This document shows, piece after piece, positions 43,712-51,368 of a stretch of 64,000 bases of DNA. Each line of letters opens with the position of its first letter. Positions within the stretch are counted from its first letter, which is position 1. The stretch covers positions 393,982 through 457,981 of the forward strand of contig NZ_KK211101.1 of assembly GCF_000620305.1 (NCBI RefSeq). Reading direction: 5' to 3'. The notes beneath the pieces are model-generated. The model did not search any database and had not been told where the DNA came from. It was given only the letters and a program-made list of their open reading frames with translations. Source of the stretch: Desulfitibacter alkalitolerans DSM 16504 (GTDB taxonomy: Bacteria; Bacillota; DSM-16504; Desulfitibacterales; Desulfitibacteraceae). Both the position numbers and the translations under genes were made by a program.

Positions 43712-44080
43712 ATGTATACAGAACTAGTTAATGACCATTTCCAGAATCCCCGTAATCAAGGCTTTATTGAAGATCCTGATGTAATAGGAGAGGTTAGTAA
43801 TGAAAACCTGGGAGATTCAATAACCCTTTATTTAAAAATCAAGGATAATATTATTACTGATATTAAGTATGAGATATTTGGATGCCCAGCAGCGATTGCA
43901 ACTGCTTCAATGTTAACTGAGTTAGTGAAGGGTAAAAGTTTAGAAGAAGCATTAAAGGTTACAAAGGTAGATGTTGCTGAAGCATTGGGAGGATTGCCAG
44001 AAAGAAAGATGGAGTGTTCTACAGTAAGCGTTCAGGCATTGAGAGAAGCTATTGAAGAATACAAGGCAACCAAAAACTAG
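43712..44080 (+). CDS. NifU/IscU-like Fe-S scaffold protein, atypical
   Basis: A 122-residue protein of the NifU N-terminal/IscU fold, recognised by YTELVNDHFQNPRNQGFIEDPD at the start (seen in parts), FGCPAAIATASMLTELVKG and MECSTVSVQALREAI. IscU uses three cysteines to build a cluster. The second (FGCPA) and third (MECS) are present, but the first, normally before Gly-Asp, is Leu (NENLGDS). A classical scaffold role is therefore doubtful; it may bind metal differently or act as a carrier. Good GGAG site. No iscS or suf gene is adjacent. Confidence 0.82.
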   Translation: MYTELVNDHFQNPRNQGFIEDPDVIGEVSNENLGDSITLYLKIKDNIITDIKYEIFGCPAAIATASMLTELVKGKSLEEALKVTKVDVAEALGGLPERKMECSTVSVQALREAIEEYKATKN

Positions 44081-44081
44081 C

Positions 44082-44113
44082 AAAAATATGGTGCATGGCT
44101 ATAGGCCATGCAC
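44082..44113 (-). terminator. Terminator of the twin P-loop ATPase gene
   Basis: GTGCATGGC/GCCATGCAC form a perfect 9-bp stem. On the minus strand it is followed by CATATTTTTG; the plus side has a poorer T-run. Confidence 0.7.
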
Positions 44114-44132
44114 TCCTTATTTACCAGGCAAT

Positions 44133-45236
44133 TTAAGTTAAGGCTATAATCTTTTGTAATGTCCTGTCTCTCACTTCATTGATCTTTGAGAAGTCCATGG
44201 CAGGTACATAATACTTTTCAAGCTCATCATGGATTTTTTTAGCGCTAGCTATATAATTTATGGCTCTATTTATAGAATTCCAGAACCTTTCTCTACATTC
44301 GGAAACTTCCTTATCATAATCAGATAACCTGCTGATTATCATTCCTGCAGTTAGGTCAATTTCAACAATATCTGCCCTAAGGCCATCCAGGATATAATCA
44401 TTAGGGAAGGGGTTGATTACAGCTGTCTGCAGCTTTGGAATGTAGACACCAGAAAACTTTAAAGGGTCGAAGGAAGATCTAAACGCCTCTGTGCAAAGAC
44501 TATAACTTTTAGCTTCAGTAATTAGCCTTTGTATAATGGTTGATTTTCCTGTCCCAGGTTCTCCTCTGAGTACAAAAACTTTTTTACAATTCTGGAGAAT
44601 AGACGGCCATTGATTAACCAGGCCCATTGGAGTTGTTGCACTTGCAAATAGTTCTCTAGAGGTTGGGTAGTCTTCATATTGACGCTGTATATTTGTAAAT
44701 ATCCCTTCAATTACCTGGTGGGTAATTTCATTGACCTTTCTAAAATCTATACACTCAGTGATATAGCTCACCCATTCATCATGAATTACCTTTGCCTCTT
44801 TTAACGAGGTATAGGCTGTCTGGAAGCAACGGCTAACCTTTTTAAAGGTGTTAAGAATGGATGTTTTATTTTCAACCAATTGAGCTTCATTCCAATGGTC
44901 TCCAAGATGGATAATTTCATCAACTGCGCCAGGTGTGATTGGATCTACTACATGGGGAGCGGTACCATCCAGCAGACACACACCTATTTTAGGGATAACT
45001 AATCCATCAAGAGAATTATTATCACTAGAACACCAATGCTGTTCAATGTCATATCCCTTTTCGAGCATTGCATTTCCAATATACTTCATAAATGTTGATT
45101 TGCCTACACCAGGACCTCCCTTGATTACAAATATTCTTGAGGCGTCTTTTTGCTGTATTATGTTGTGGTAAAGAGAATAAAAACCCAAGCATGTATTCCC
45201 ACCAGCGAAAAAACTTCTCACGGTTCCATTATCCAT
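44133..45236 (-). CDS. Twin P-loop ATPase family protein (PRK06851-like)
   Basis: A 367-residue cytosolic protein made of two similar NTPase halves. Walker A motifs are KGGPGVGKSTFM (about 39-50) and RGEPGTGKSTII (about 224-235), each followed by a similar layout ending in a KIHDE/VIHDE-type helix and FSKINE/FRKVNE motif (about 170 and 355). That shows an internal duplication. The family is widespread in Firmicutes without a known role. The start is supported by AGGAGGAATAATT. Neighbours do not clarify function. Confidence 0.78.
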   Translation of the reverse strand: MDNGTVRSFFAGGNTCLGFYSLYHNIIQQKDASRIFVIKGGPGVGKSTFMKYIGNAMLEKGYDIEQHWCSSDNNSLDGLVIPKIGVCLLDGTAPHVVDPITPGAVDEIIHLGDHWNEAQLVENKTSILNTFKKVSRCFQTAYTSLKEAKVIHDEWVSYITECIDFRKVNEITHQVIEGIFTNIQRQYEDYPTSRELFASATTPMGLVNQWPSILQNCKKVFVLRGEPGTGKSTIIQRLITEAKSYSLCTEAFRSSFDPLKFSGVYIPKLQTAVINPFPNDYILDGLRADIVEIDLTAGMIISRLSDYDKEVSECRERFWNSINRAINYIASAKKIHDELEKYYVPAMDFSKINEVRDRTLQKIIALT

Positions 45237-45618
45237 AATTATTCCTCCTGTTTTTAAATTTTTTAAATAATGTCACAATCGACTATGTAATATAGTACTG
45301 TTTGGCGGATAAAGGTGTTACACTTGAATGGAATTTTTATGGTAGTAATAAGCAGATGATCAAATCCTGGGAATAATTATTTAAGCTTAATATATTCGTT
45401 AATAAAATAATTAAAAACAGTTGAAGTAGTTTTTATCTACAAAGTGTCTCATTATTTAATAGACAATATTTAAATAAAAAATGATATAAACAAAGAAGGG
45501 ATGTTAATCTTAGACAAATATATTAAACAATCTCTTCGTCAATATATTGAATACAATTATGGGAAACTATATTCTAAAATTTTAAAAGACTTTTAAATTG
45601 GGAAGGGGAATGAGAAAT
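45237..45618 (+). other. Gap before second hutH-like gene
   Basis: A 380-bp A/T-rich gap. It contains a possible 31-codon ORF (45501-45596) and a weak promoter-like pair (TAGACA at 45461-45466, GATATAAA about 18 bp later). No sigma-54 promoter, terminator or ANTAR-type hairpin is seen, so this gene seems not to share the control of the hut operon. Confidence 0.5.
45501..45596 (+). CDS. Possible 31-residue small ORF before hutH-like gene
   Basis: The frame opens with ATG directly after AAGAAGGG (spacing too short to be ideal) and stops 22 bases before the lyase start. The peptide has five Tyr and many Lys and Ile. It might be a leader peptide. It has no His residue, so simple histidine attenuation is unlikely. 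Confidence 0.2.
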   Translation: MLILDKYIKQSLRQYIEYNYGKLYSKILKDF

Positions 45619-47136
45619 ATGGTGACAAATACAGAAAAAGTTACAATTAATGGAAATGGATTAACTGTTGAACAAGTTCATGCTGTTGCATCCCAAAATG
45701 CACCAGTAGAAATAGCAGAATCTGCAATGGAAAGAGTAAGAAAAGGCAGACAAATAGTAGATGATATTACTTATAGTGATAGGGAAGTTTATGGAATTAC
45801 AACAGGAACAGGTGCTAATAAGGATGTGAGGATTCCCCAAGAATTGGTTACAGAATTTCAAAATAGAATACTAATTAGTCATTGTATTGGCATTAAACCA
45901 TATTATCCTGAAGAAATAGTAAGAGCCATAATGCTATGTAGAGCTAATGCAATGGCAAAAGGGGCAACAGGTATACAGCCACAGATAGTTAAAATGTTTG
46001 TTGACATGTTAAATGCAGGCATTCATCCTCTTACGCCTATGAGAGGCTCAGTGGGTTTATCCGATCTTGGTCCAATGTCTGAGCTGTCATTGCCATTAAT
46101 TGGCTTGGGGGAAGTAATGTATAAAGGTAAAAAGATGCCTAGTGCAGAGGCCATTGAAATGGCAGGATTGACTCCCTTAAAACTTGCTGCAAAAGATGGA
46201 ATTGCCTTGTGCAATAACAATGGACTTACCATGGGGCATGGCGCTATGATAATAAATATGTGCCAGCAGCTATTAGATACTGCTGATATAAGTTACGCCT
46301 TGCTTCTAGAAGGATATAGAGGTAATGTTTCTCCTCTTCATCCTGGGGTAAGCAAGGTTCGACCACATGTAGGTCAAGAATTTGTATTAAATAGAGTTCG
46401 CAATTTGTTAGAAGGCAGTTTCTTATGGGATAGTGGCACACAAAGATCATGCCAAGACCCCGTCAGTTTTAGAAGTGCCGTCCAGGTCAATGGTGCTTGT
46501 AGAGATGCTTTAAGGTTTGCAAAAGAAGGAATTGAAATAGAAATTAATTCATCAGGGGATAATCCATTAGTTATAATTGAAGAAAATGATATAGTTTCTA
46601 ATGGTAACTACCATATAGCTACAGTAATAATGAGATATGAAATGCTTGGTATCGCTTTAGCATCACTAGCTAACATGATTGGAAACAGACTAACGAGAAT
46701 TATGACACCAGAATTTGGTGATTTACCAAGATTCCTAACTCCTGATCCAGGTACTAGTTGTGGTTTTTCCACTATGCAAAAAACCTTTGCTGCACTGTAT
46801 GCTGAGATTCGTCACCTGGCAAACCCTGCTACTTTAGATGCGTTGCAGGTAGCAAATCTTGTTGAAGACCATGCAACCATGGGGCCATACGTTCTCCAAA
46901 AAACAGAAAAAATTATTCGTTCAATGTATTACATTCTTGGAATGGAAATGTTTGTAGCCGCGCAGGCAATTGATTTAATAGGTAAGCCTAAACTTGGTAA
47001 GGGTACGACAGTAGCGTATAATACTATTCGAAGTGTTGTGCCTACTTTAAAAGAGGATAGACTGCTTAATATTGATATAGAAAATGCTGCAAAATTAATT
47101 GAATCAGGAAGGGTTTTACAAGAGTGTAATATTTAA
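45619..47136 (+). CDS. HutH-family lyase homologue lacking the MIO tripeptide
   Basis: A 505-residue member of the aromatic amino-acid lyase family. The Ala-Ser-Gly that cyclises to the MIO electrophile is absent: the segment reads GSVGLSDLGPMSE where HutH has GSVGASGDLAPLSH. Other active-site segments have also drifted: YGITTGTGAN for YGxxTGFG, DPVSFRSAVQVNG for DxYTLRCxPQVHG, GNYHIATV for GNFHGQPL, and VEDHATMG for QEDHVSMG. The fold is probably intact, but histidine deamination is unlikely. A MIO-free elimination of a better leaving group, such as trimethylamine from a betaine, is possible. ATG 45619 follows AAGGGG. Confidence 0.85.
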   Translation: MVTNTEKVTINGNGLTVEQVHAVASQNAPVEIAESAMERVRKGRQIVDDITYSDREVYGITTGTGANKDVRIPQELVTEFQNRILISHCIGIKPYYPEEIVRAIMLCRANAMAKGATGIQPQIVKMFVDMLNAGIHPLTPMRGSVGLSDLGPMSELSLPLIGLGEVMYKGKKMPSAEAIEMAGLTPLKLAAKDGIALCNNNGLTMGHGAMIINMCQQLLDTADISYALLLEGYRGNVSPLHPGVSKVRPHVGQEFVLNRVRNLLEGSFLWDSGTQRSCQDPVSFRSAVQVNGACRDALRFAKEGIEIEINSSGDNPLVIIEENDIVSNGNYHIATVIMRYEMLGIALASLANMIGNRLTRIMTPEFGDLPRFLTPDPGTSCGFSTMQKTFAALYAEIRHLANPATLDALQVANLVEDHATMGPYVLQKTEKIIRSMYYILGMEMFVAAQAIDLIGKPKLGKGTTVAYNTIRSVVPTLKEDRLLNIDIENAAKLIESGRVLQECNI

Positions 47137-47180
47137 ACAAGGTAATATGAAAGGATTTAGAAAAATATATAAGCTATTAA

Positions 47181-47223
47181 AAAGAATAAACCGCCTATTA
47201 GGGTCGTTTATTCTTTTTATTTT
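47181..47223 (+). terminator. Terminator after hutH-like gene
   Basis: AAAGAATAAAC pairs perfectly with GTTTATTCTTT, extended inside by CGCC/GGTC, with TTTTTATTTTAAC following. Confidence 0.88.
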
Positions 47224-47371
47224 AACTTAATCCATTATCCTGTCTGGCTAAACTTATTAAATAACTGCCGTAATAGATTATGGGAGTTAATGCTATTTGA
47301 TTGGTGATTATGTTATACTTAATTATAATTAATTTTACCTTATTTTAAATGAACCAAGGGGGTTTTATTTG

Positions 47372-47479
47372 ATGATCATATTGGAAGTACTGATAAAATT
47401 AATTTTACCAATATTTTTGGTAGCAGCTGTAGGATTTATACTTATAAAAAAGTACCTAAAAAGCAAACCCAAAAAGTAA
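47372..47479 (+). CDS. Small single-span membrane protein
   Basis: A 35-residue ORF with a clear AAGGGGG site 9 bases before ATG. Residues about 2-26 form one hydrophobic helix (for example KLILPIFLVAAVGFILI), followed by a tail with six lysines, fitting a small membrane-anchored peptide with a cytoplasmic positive end. A terminator lies 54 bases downstream, making a compact gene of its own. Function unknown; a type I toxin-like or membrane-modulating peptide is possible. Confidence 0.5.
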   Translation: MIILEVLIKLILPIFLVAAVGFILIKKYLKSKPKK

Positions 47480-47533
47480 ACTGTCACCAGGAAAAGGACA
47501 AGGGATATCCTTATTTATATCGCTTAAGCTCAT

Positions 47534-47558
47534 GGGTAGGAATTTTCCTGCCCTTTTT
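47534..47558 (+). terminator. Terminator after small membrane protein
   Basis: GGGTAGGA pairs with TCCTGCCC (one G-U), loop of 4, followed by TTTTT. Confidence 0.7.
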
Positions 47559-47629
47559 GGTAATAGAAAGAAGGAAAGTTGGCGCTTATCGAGAATTTGA
47601 AAAAAACATAAACTTTCAGTGGGGGTGGC

Positions 47630-48322
47630 ATGATGGGCCTGGGAACTATACTGGTTATTGATGATGAAAAGAAAATAAGAGATTTAGTTAAAATGTATTT
47701 ACTAAAAGAAGGATTTCAAGTAGATGAAGCTGAGAATGGAAACATAGCCTTTGAGAAAATTAAAAGGCATGAATATAGCTTAATTATATTAGATTTAATG
47801 CTGCCAGGTATAGATGGCTTTACTTTGTTTAAAGAAATAAGAAAAATTGGAGATGTACCAGTAATAATGCTTACTGCTAGAGGTGAAGAATTTGACAGGG
47901 TGCTAGGATTTGAAATGGGAGCTGATGACTATGTTGTAAAGCCTTTTAGTCCTAGAGAACTCATCGGACGGGTCAAGGCATTATTAAGAAGATCTAGCAA
48001 TAATGATAAAGATAAATCATCCTTGCTTCAGTTTGACGATTTATCTATAGATAAAACCACCAGAAAAGTATTGGTGGAAGGTCAGGAAGTATTTTTAACT
48101 CCTAAAGAGTATGAACTGCTTTTATATTTAACCAGTTCCCCTGGACAGGTTTTTAGTAGAGAGCAAATTATGCAGGCTGTATGGAATTATGATTTTTTTG
48201 GTGATTTTAGAACAGTTGATACACATATTAAGAATTTAAGAGAAAAGCTTGGAAGTAATTCAGGTAAAAAATATGTCCATACAGTATGGGGAGTGGGGTA
48301 TAAATTTGAGGTGCGTAAATGA
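47630..48322 (+). CDS. OmpR/PhoB-family response regulator
   Basis: A 230-residue regulator. The receiver domain covers about 1-120, with acidic DDE, phospho-acceptor LILDLMLPG (about 53-61), T of MLTAR, and KPFSPRE. A winged-helix DNA-binding domain covers about 130-228 (LTPKEYELLLYLTSSPGQVFSR, seen in parts; DTHIKNLREKLG). The stop overlaps the kinase start by four bases (ATGA), so the pair is translationally coupled. Closest known types are ResD/PhoP/WalR-like; the signal is unknown. Confidence 0.92.
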   Translation: MMGLGTILVIDDEKKIRDLVKMYLLKEGFQVDEAENGNIAFEKIKRHEYSLIILDLMLPGIDGFTLFKEIRKIGDVPVIMLTARGEEFDRVLGFEMGADDYVVKPFSPRELIGRVKALLRRSSNNDKDKSSLLQFDDLSIDKTTRKVLVEGQEVFLTPKEYELLLYLTSSPGQVFSREQIMQAVWNYDFFGDFRTVDTHIKNLREKLGSNSGKKYVHTVWGVGYKFEVRK

Positions 48323-50061
48323 AATTTGGTGTAAACCATAAACTGCGTATTTTATTAATACTTATAGTCCTTTTAGTTCTTCTTTTTGTTAGCATTTTTC
48401 TAGATTCTTCTATAAGAAAATACTATTTTAATAGAGAAGTAGATAGTCTCCTTGAAAAAGGGCAAAGTCTGGCTTTAAAATTAGGTCATAGTGAATCCTT
48501 AAGTGATTATAAAGAGGAAATACGATTCTTAAGTGAATTTATTGGTGCTGATATAATAATCATTAACCGTGATAAAAAGATTGTTGTATGTTCAGAAGGC
48601 CATCATCTTGACAATGGGATGTATATGGACTGGGAGGAATTAAAGGAAATATTTCAAGGAAAGTCTTTTATACACCATGGAGAGTATTTTGGTTTTAGAG
48701 ATTCAAGAATCTCTATTGCTGTTCCAATATACCAGGACCAGCATGTAATGGGAACCGTGTTAATCAGCAAATCAGTAGATACCTTTACAGATATGGTTGA
48801 TGATATGCGAAAAATTATACTGATGGTAGGGCTTGGAGCAGTATTGCTAACAGTACTAGTAACTCCCATTGTGTCCTATAGGTTTACAAAACCCTTATCC
48901 CAGATTATAGAAGCAGCACAAAAAATGTTACAGGGGGACTTTTCAGGGCGAGTAACGATTATCACCAAGGATGAAATAGGAGATTTAGCAAGGTGCTTTA
49001 ACTCACTGTCAAAGGAATTGGAAAGATCTGTTGGAGAATTATTTCGTGAAAAGGATAAACTCATAAGTGTTTTAGAAAGTATGGACGAAGGGGTACTTAC
49101 TTTTGATAAAAACCGAAACCTTACTCTAATTAGCCCGCAAACCAAAAATTTATTAAATGTAGATACAGATAGCTATTCATTAGCTGACAGCCCAGAAGGA
49201 AAATTAATTCTGGCGATGGTATATAAAGCTGTTAAGAGGAAAATGCTTGAAGAAAGAGAAATTGAGATAAATAATAAAGTAGTTTCTCTAAGGGCTAATC
49301 TATTAAAGGATAGCAAAACTGGTGAGGTTATGGGGGCAGTTGTAATAATCCAGGATGTTAGCGTAAAAAGAAAAGCTGACCAGCTTAGAAAAGAGTTTTT
49401 AGCCAGCGTATCCCATGAGATAAGAACTCCTTTGAGTATTATGCAGGGATATACAGAGGCATTACTTGATGGTATGGCTGACACACCTGAAGATAATAAC
49501 ACCTACTTGTTGATTATTAAAGATGAAATTATTAGATTGCGCGTATTAGTGGATGATTTACTGGATCTAAATAAAATGGAAGCTGGTAATTTTGCTCTTA
49601 AGAAGGACTATTATGATGTAGAAAGACTTTTAAAAAGGGTAAAGAGAAAGTATTCATCTTTTCAGGACAATACAGACATATCTATAGAATTAACCATTCA
49701 ACCAGATATACCACTAATTTATGGAGATGAAAGGAGAATAGAACAAGCCCTGATTAATTTGGTGGAAAATGCCATTAGGCACACTCCAGACGGAGGTAGA
49801 ATTATTATATCTGCTTTTTGTGAAGACGCAAAACTTACCTTGCAGGTGACTGACAATGGAGAGGGTATACCCTATAATGAATTGCCCTATATATGGGATA
49901 GGTTTTTTAAGGTTGATAAAGCTAGAACTAGAGAAAAAGCAGGCTCTGGTCTTGGACTTGCTATTGTTAAGAATATTATTGAGGCTCATGGAGGAACTGT
50001 GGGTGTAAGAAGTGTTGAAGGACAGGGCAGTATGTTTAAAATGGAGTTTCCCATAAACTAA
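48319..50061 (+). CDS. Membrane sensor histidine kinase (PhoR/ResE-like)
   Basis: A 580-residue kinase. Two membrane helices (about 9-30 and 163-186) flank an extracellular sensor of about 130 residues. Then come HAMP (about 187-240), PAS (about 250-360), HisKA with the phosphorylated His in ASVSHEIRTPLSIM (about 370-383), and HATPase with NLVENAIRHT (N box), DNGEGIP and GSGLGLAIVK. All catalytic boxes are intact. It phosphorylates the adjacent regulator. The operon appears to continue into the HEAT-like and ANTAR/glutamine synthetase genes. Confidence 0.92.
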   Translation: MKFGVNHKLRILLILIVLLVLLFVSIFLDSSIRKYYFNREVDSLLEKGQSLALKLGHSESLSDYKEEIRFLSEFIGADIIIINRDKKIVVCSEGHHLDNGMYMDWEELKEIFQGKSFIHHGEYFGFRDSRISIAVPIYQDQHVMGTVLISKSVDTFTDMVDDMRKIILMVGLGAVLLTVLVTPIVSYRFTKPLSQIIEAAQKMLQGDFSGRVTIITKDEIGDLARCFNSLSKELERSVGELFREKDKLISVLESMDEGVLTFDKNRNLTLISPQTKNLLNVDTDSYSLADSPEGKLILAMVYKAVKRKMLEEREIEINNKVVSLRANLLKDSKTGEVMGAVVIIQDVSVKRKADQLRKEFLASVSHEIRTPLSIMQGYTEALLDGMADTPEDNNTYLLIIKDEIIRLRVLVDDLLDLNKMEAGNFALKKDYYDVERLLKRVKRKYSSFQDNTDISIELTIQPDIPLIYGDERRIEQALINLVENAIRHTPDGGRIIISAFCEDAKLTLQVTDNGEGIPYNELPYIWDRFFKVDKARTREKAGSGLGLAIVKNIIEAHGGTVGVRSVEGQGSMFKMEFPIN

Positions 50062-50119
50062 AAGTTTATTGTGGGTAATAAAAGATGTTAAGGGAGAATA
50101 CTTTCTAAGGAGTAGACCT

Positions 50120-50764
50120 ATGAATTTAAAAACTAGAACTATACAACTTATTTCGCAAAGAAAGTTTGCAGAATTGGTTGATCTGGTTGACCAGGATAAA
50201 AGGGCTGTAAAATATATATATTCTCTTTTATATGACCCTGAAAGTACTGATAAATGGAATGCTGTTGATGCTTTAGGATATTTAGCAAGGAAACTGGCGG
50301 AAAAAGATAAAGAGTTTTTCAGGAATATTATTAGAAGATTTCTTTGGATGATGAATGAGGAGGGTGGAAATAGTAGCTGGAGTGCACCTGAAGCCATTGG
50401 AGAAATCATATATAACCAACCAGAGCTTTTTGGTGACTTGGCGCCAATGATGATAGCTGCAGCACTGGATGAAGCAATATTTCAGAAGGGAATGCTTTGG
50501 GCTGTTGGCAGGTTTGGGGAAAAAATACCTGATGAAGTTCAAAAGTTTGAAGAAGAAATTATAGATTTTCTGCATTCTGAGGACTTGGAAATAAAAGGGC
50601 TGGCCATAAGGGCCGTGGGTAATAGTGGTTTGAAAAAGGCTATCCCAATATTGCAAGCCATGAGTAAAAATGATAAATTTATTGAAATATATATAAATGG
50701 TACAAAGCACAAAATAACAATAAAGACCCTGGTTACAGAAGCTGTATCAAAGCTGGAAAGCTAA
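50120..50764 (+). CDS. HEAT-repeat-like protein
   Basis: A 214-residue all-helical protein. Repeats of about 30-40 residues are seen around YIYSLLYDPESTDKWNAVDALGYLA, APEAIGEIIYNQPELFGDLAPMM and IKGLAIRAVGNSGLKKAIPILQ (each seen in parts), resembling PBS-lyase/HEAT repeats. ATG 50120 has AAGGAG 7-8 bases before it; a GTG at 50069 has no site. Such proteins usually mediate protein contacts. It lies between the histidine kinase and ANTAR protein 1, presumably co-transcribed. Confidence 0.7.
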   Translation: MNLKTRTIQLISQRKFAELVDLVDQDKRAVKYIYSLLYDPESTDKWNAVDALGYLARKLAEKDKEFFRNIIRRFLWMMNEEGGNSSWSAPEAIGEIIYNQPELFGDLAPMMIAAALDEAIFQKGMLWAVGRFGEKIPDEVQKFEEEIIDFLHSEDLEIKGLAIRAVGNSGLKKAIPILQAMSKNDKFIEIYINGTKHKITIKTLVTEAVSKLES

Positions 50765-50791
50765 ATGAAAAATCAAGGAAGATGTGGTTAA

Positions 50792-51364
50792 ATGAATGAG
50801 CTAAGGTGCATAATTGGAGGAGATGAGATAAACTATCCTTATTCCATTGAGGAGTTTATCGTATTAGAGGGGCACTTGGTAGTGGCAAAACATAATAATG
50901 AAAGGCCCTTATTACAATCCATAATAAATATACGACCTGATGCCGTTATTATTAATACAAGCATGGAAGCAAAAAACCTTTTGGAATTATGCAAGAATAT
51001 TTCCGAACAGAAGATTGCACCAATTATAATAATAGGAAATCAACTTGAAGCTCACAAGCTTTCCGCTTATATGAAAACTGATGTTTTCAGTTTTCTTATT
51101 GCTCCCATTAACCGGGATAATTTTATATCAGTATTGGAATTTTCATTAAGTAAATTTCAACAGATAGTTAATTTGGAAAAGAAAGTTAAGGAGTATGAAA
51201 AACAAATTGAACACAGGGCTCTTATTGAAAAAGCAAAAGGCTTGGTAATGAAGAATAAGGGGATGACAGAGGAAGAAGCTTATAGCATGATGAGAAAAAT
51301 CAGTATGGATCAATGTATTTCAATGCAGAGGGTTGCCAAAGCAATAATAAAAAAATTGGGGTGA
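50792..51364 (+). CDS. ANTAR-domain antiterminator with degenerate receiver (ANTAR 1)
   Basis: A 190-residue RNA-binding regulator. The N-terminal about 120 residues keep a receiver-like pattern, but the phospho-acceptor position is Asn (DAVIINT) and the conserved Lys is Ala (FLIAPI), so it should not be phosphorylated. A coiled coil (about 115-140) leads to the ANTAR domain (about 135-188): ALIEKAKGLVMKNKGMTEEEAYSMMRK. ANTAR domains bind pairs of hexaloop hairpins and block terminators. It is four bases upstream of a glutamine synthetase-like gene. Confidence 0.88.
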   Translation: MNELRCIIGGDEINYPYSIEEFIVLEGHLVVAKHNNERPLLQSIINIRPDAVIINTSMEAKNLLELCKNISEQKIAPIIIIGNQLEAHKLSAYMKTDVFSFLIAPINRDNFISVLEFSLSKFQQIVNLEKKVKEYEKQIEHRALIEKAKGLVMKNKGMTEEEAYSMMRKISMDQCISMQRVAKAIIKKLG

Positions 51365-51368
51365 AACA

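Larger units (their letters stand above)
47224..47629 (+). other. Gap before the two-component system
   Basis: About 400 bp containing one possible small membrane-protein ORF (47372-47479), a promoter-like region near 47298-47340, and an intrinsic terminator (47534-47558). The promoter of the response regulator is not obvious. Confidence 0.5.

Noticed and set aside
45237-45618. Sigma-54 promoter before the second hutH-like gene
   Set aside because: TTGGCGGATAAAGGTGTT has GG but no GC at the required 10-bp spacing.
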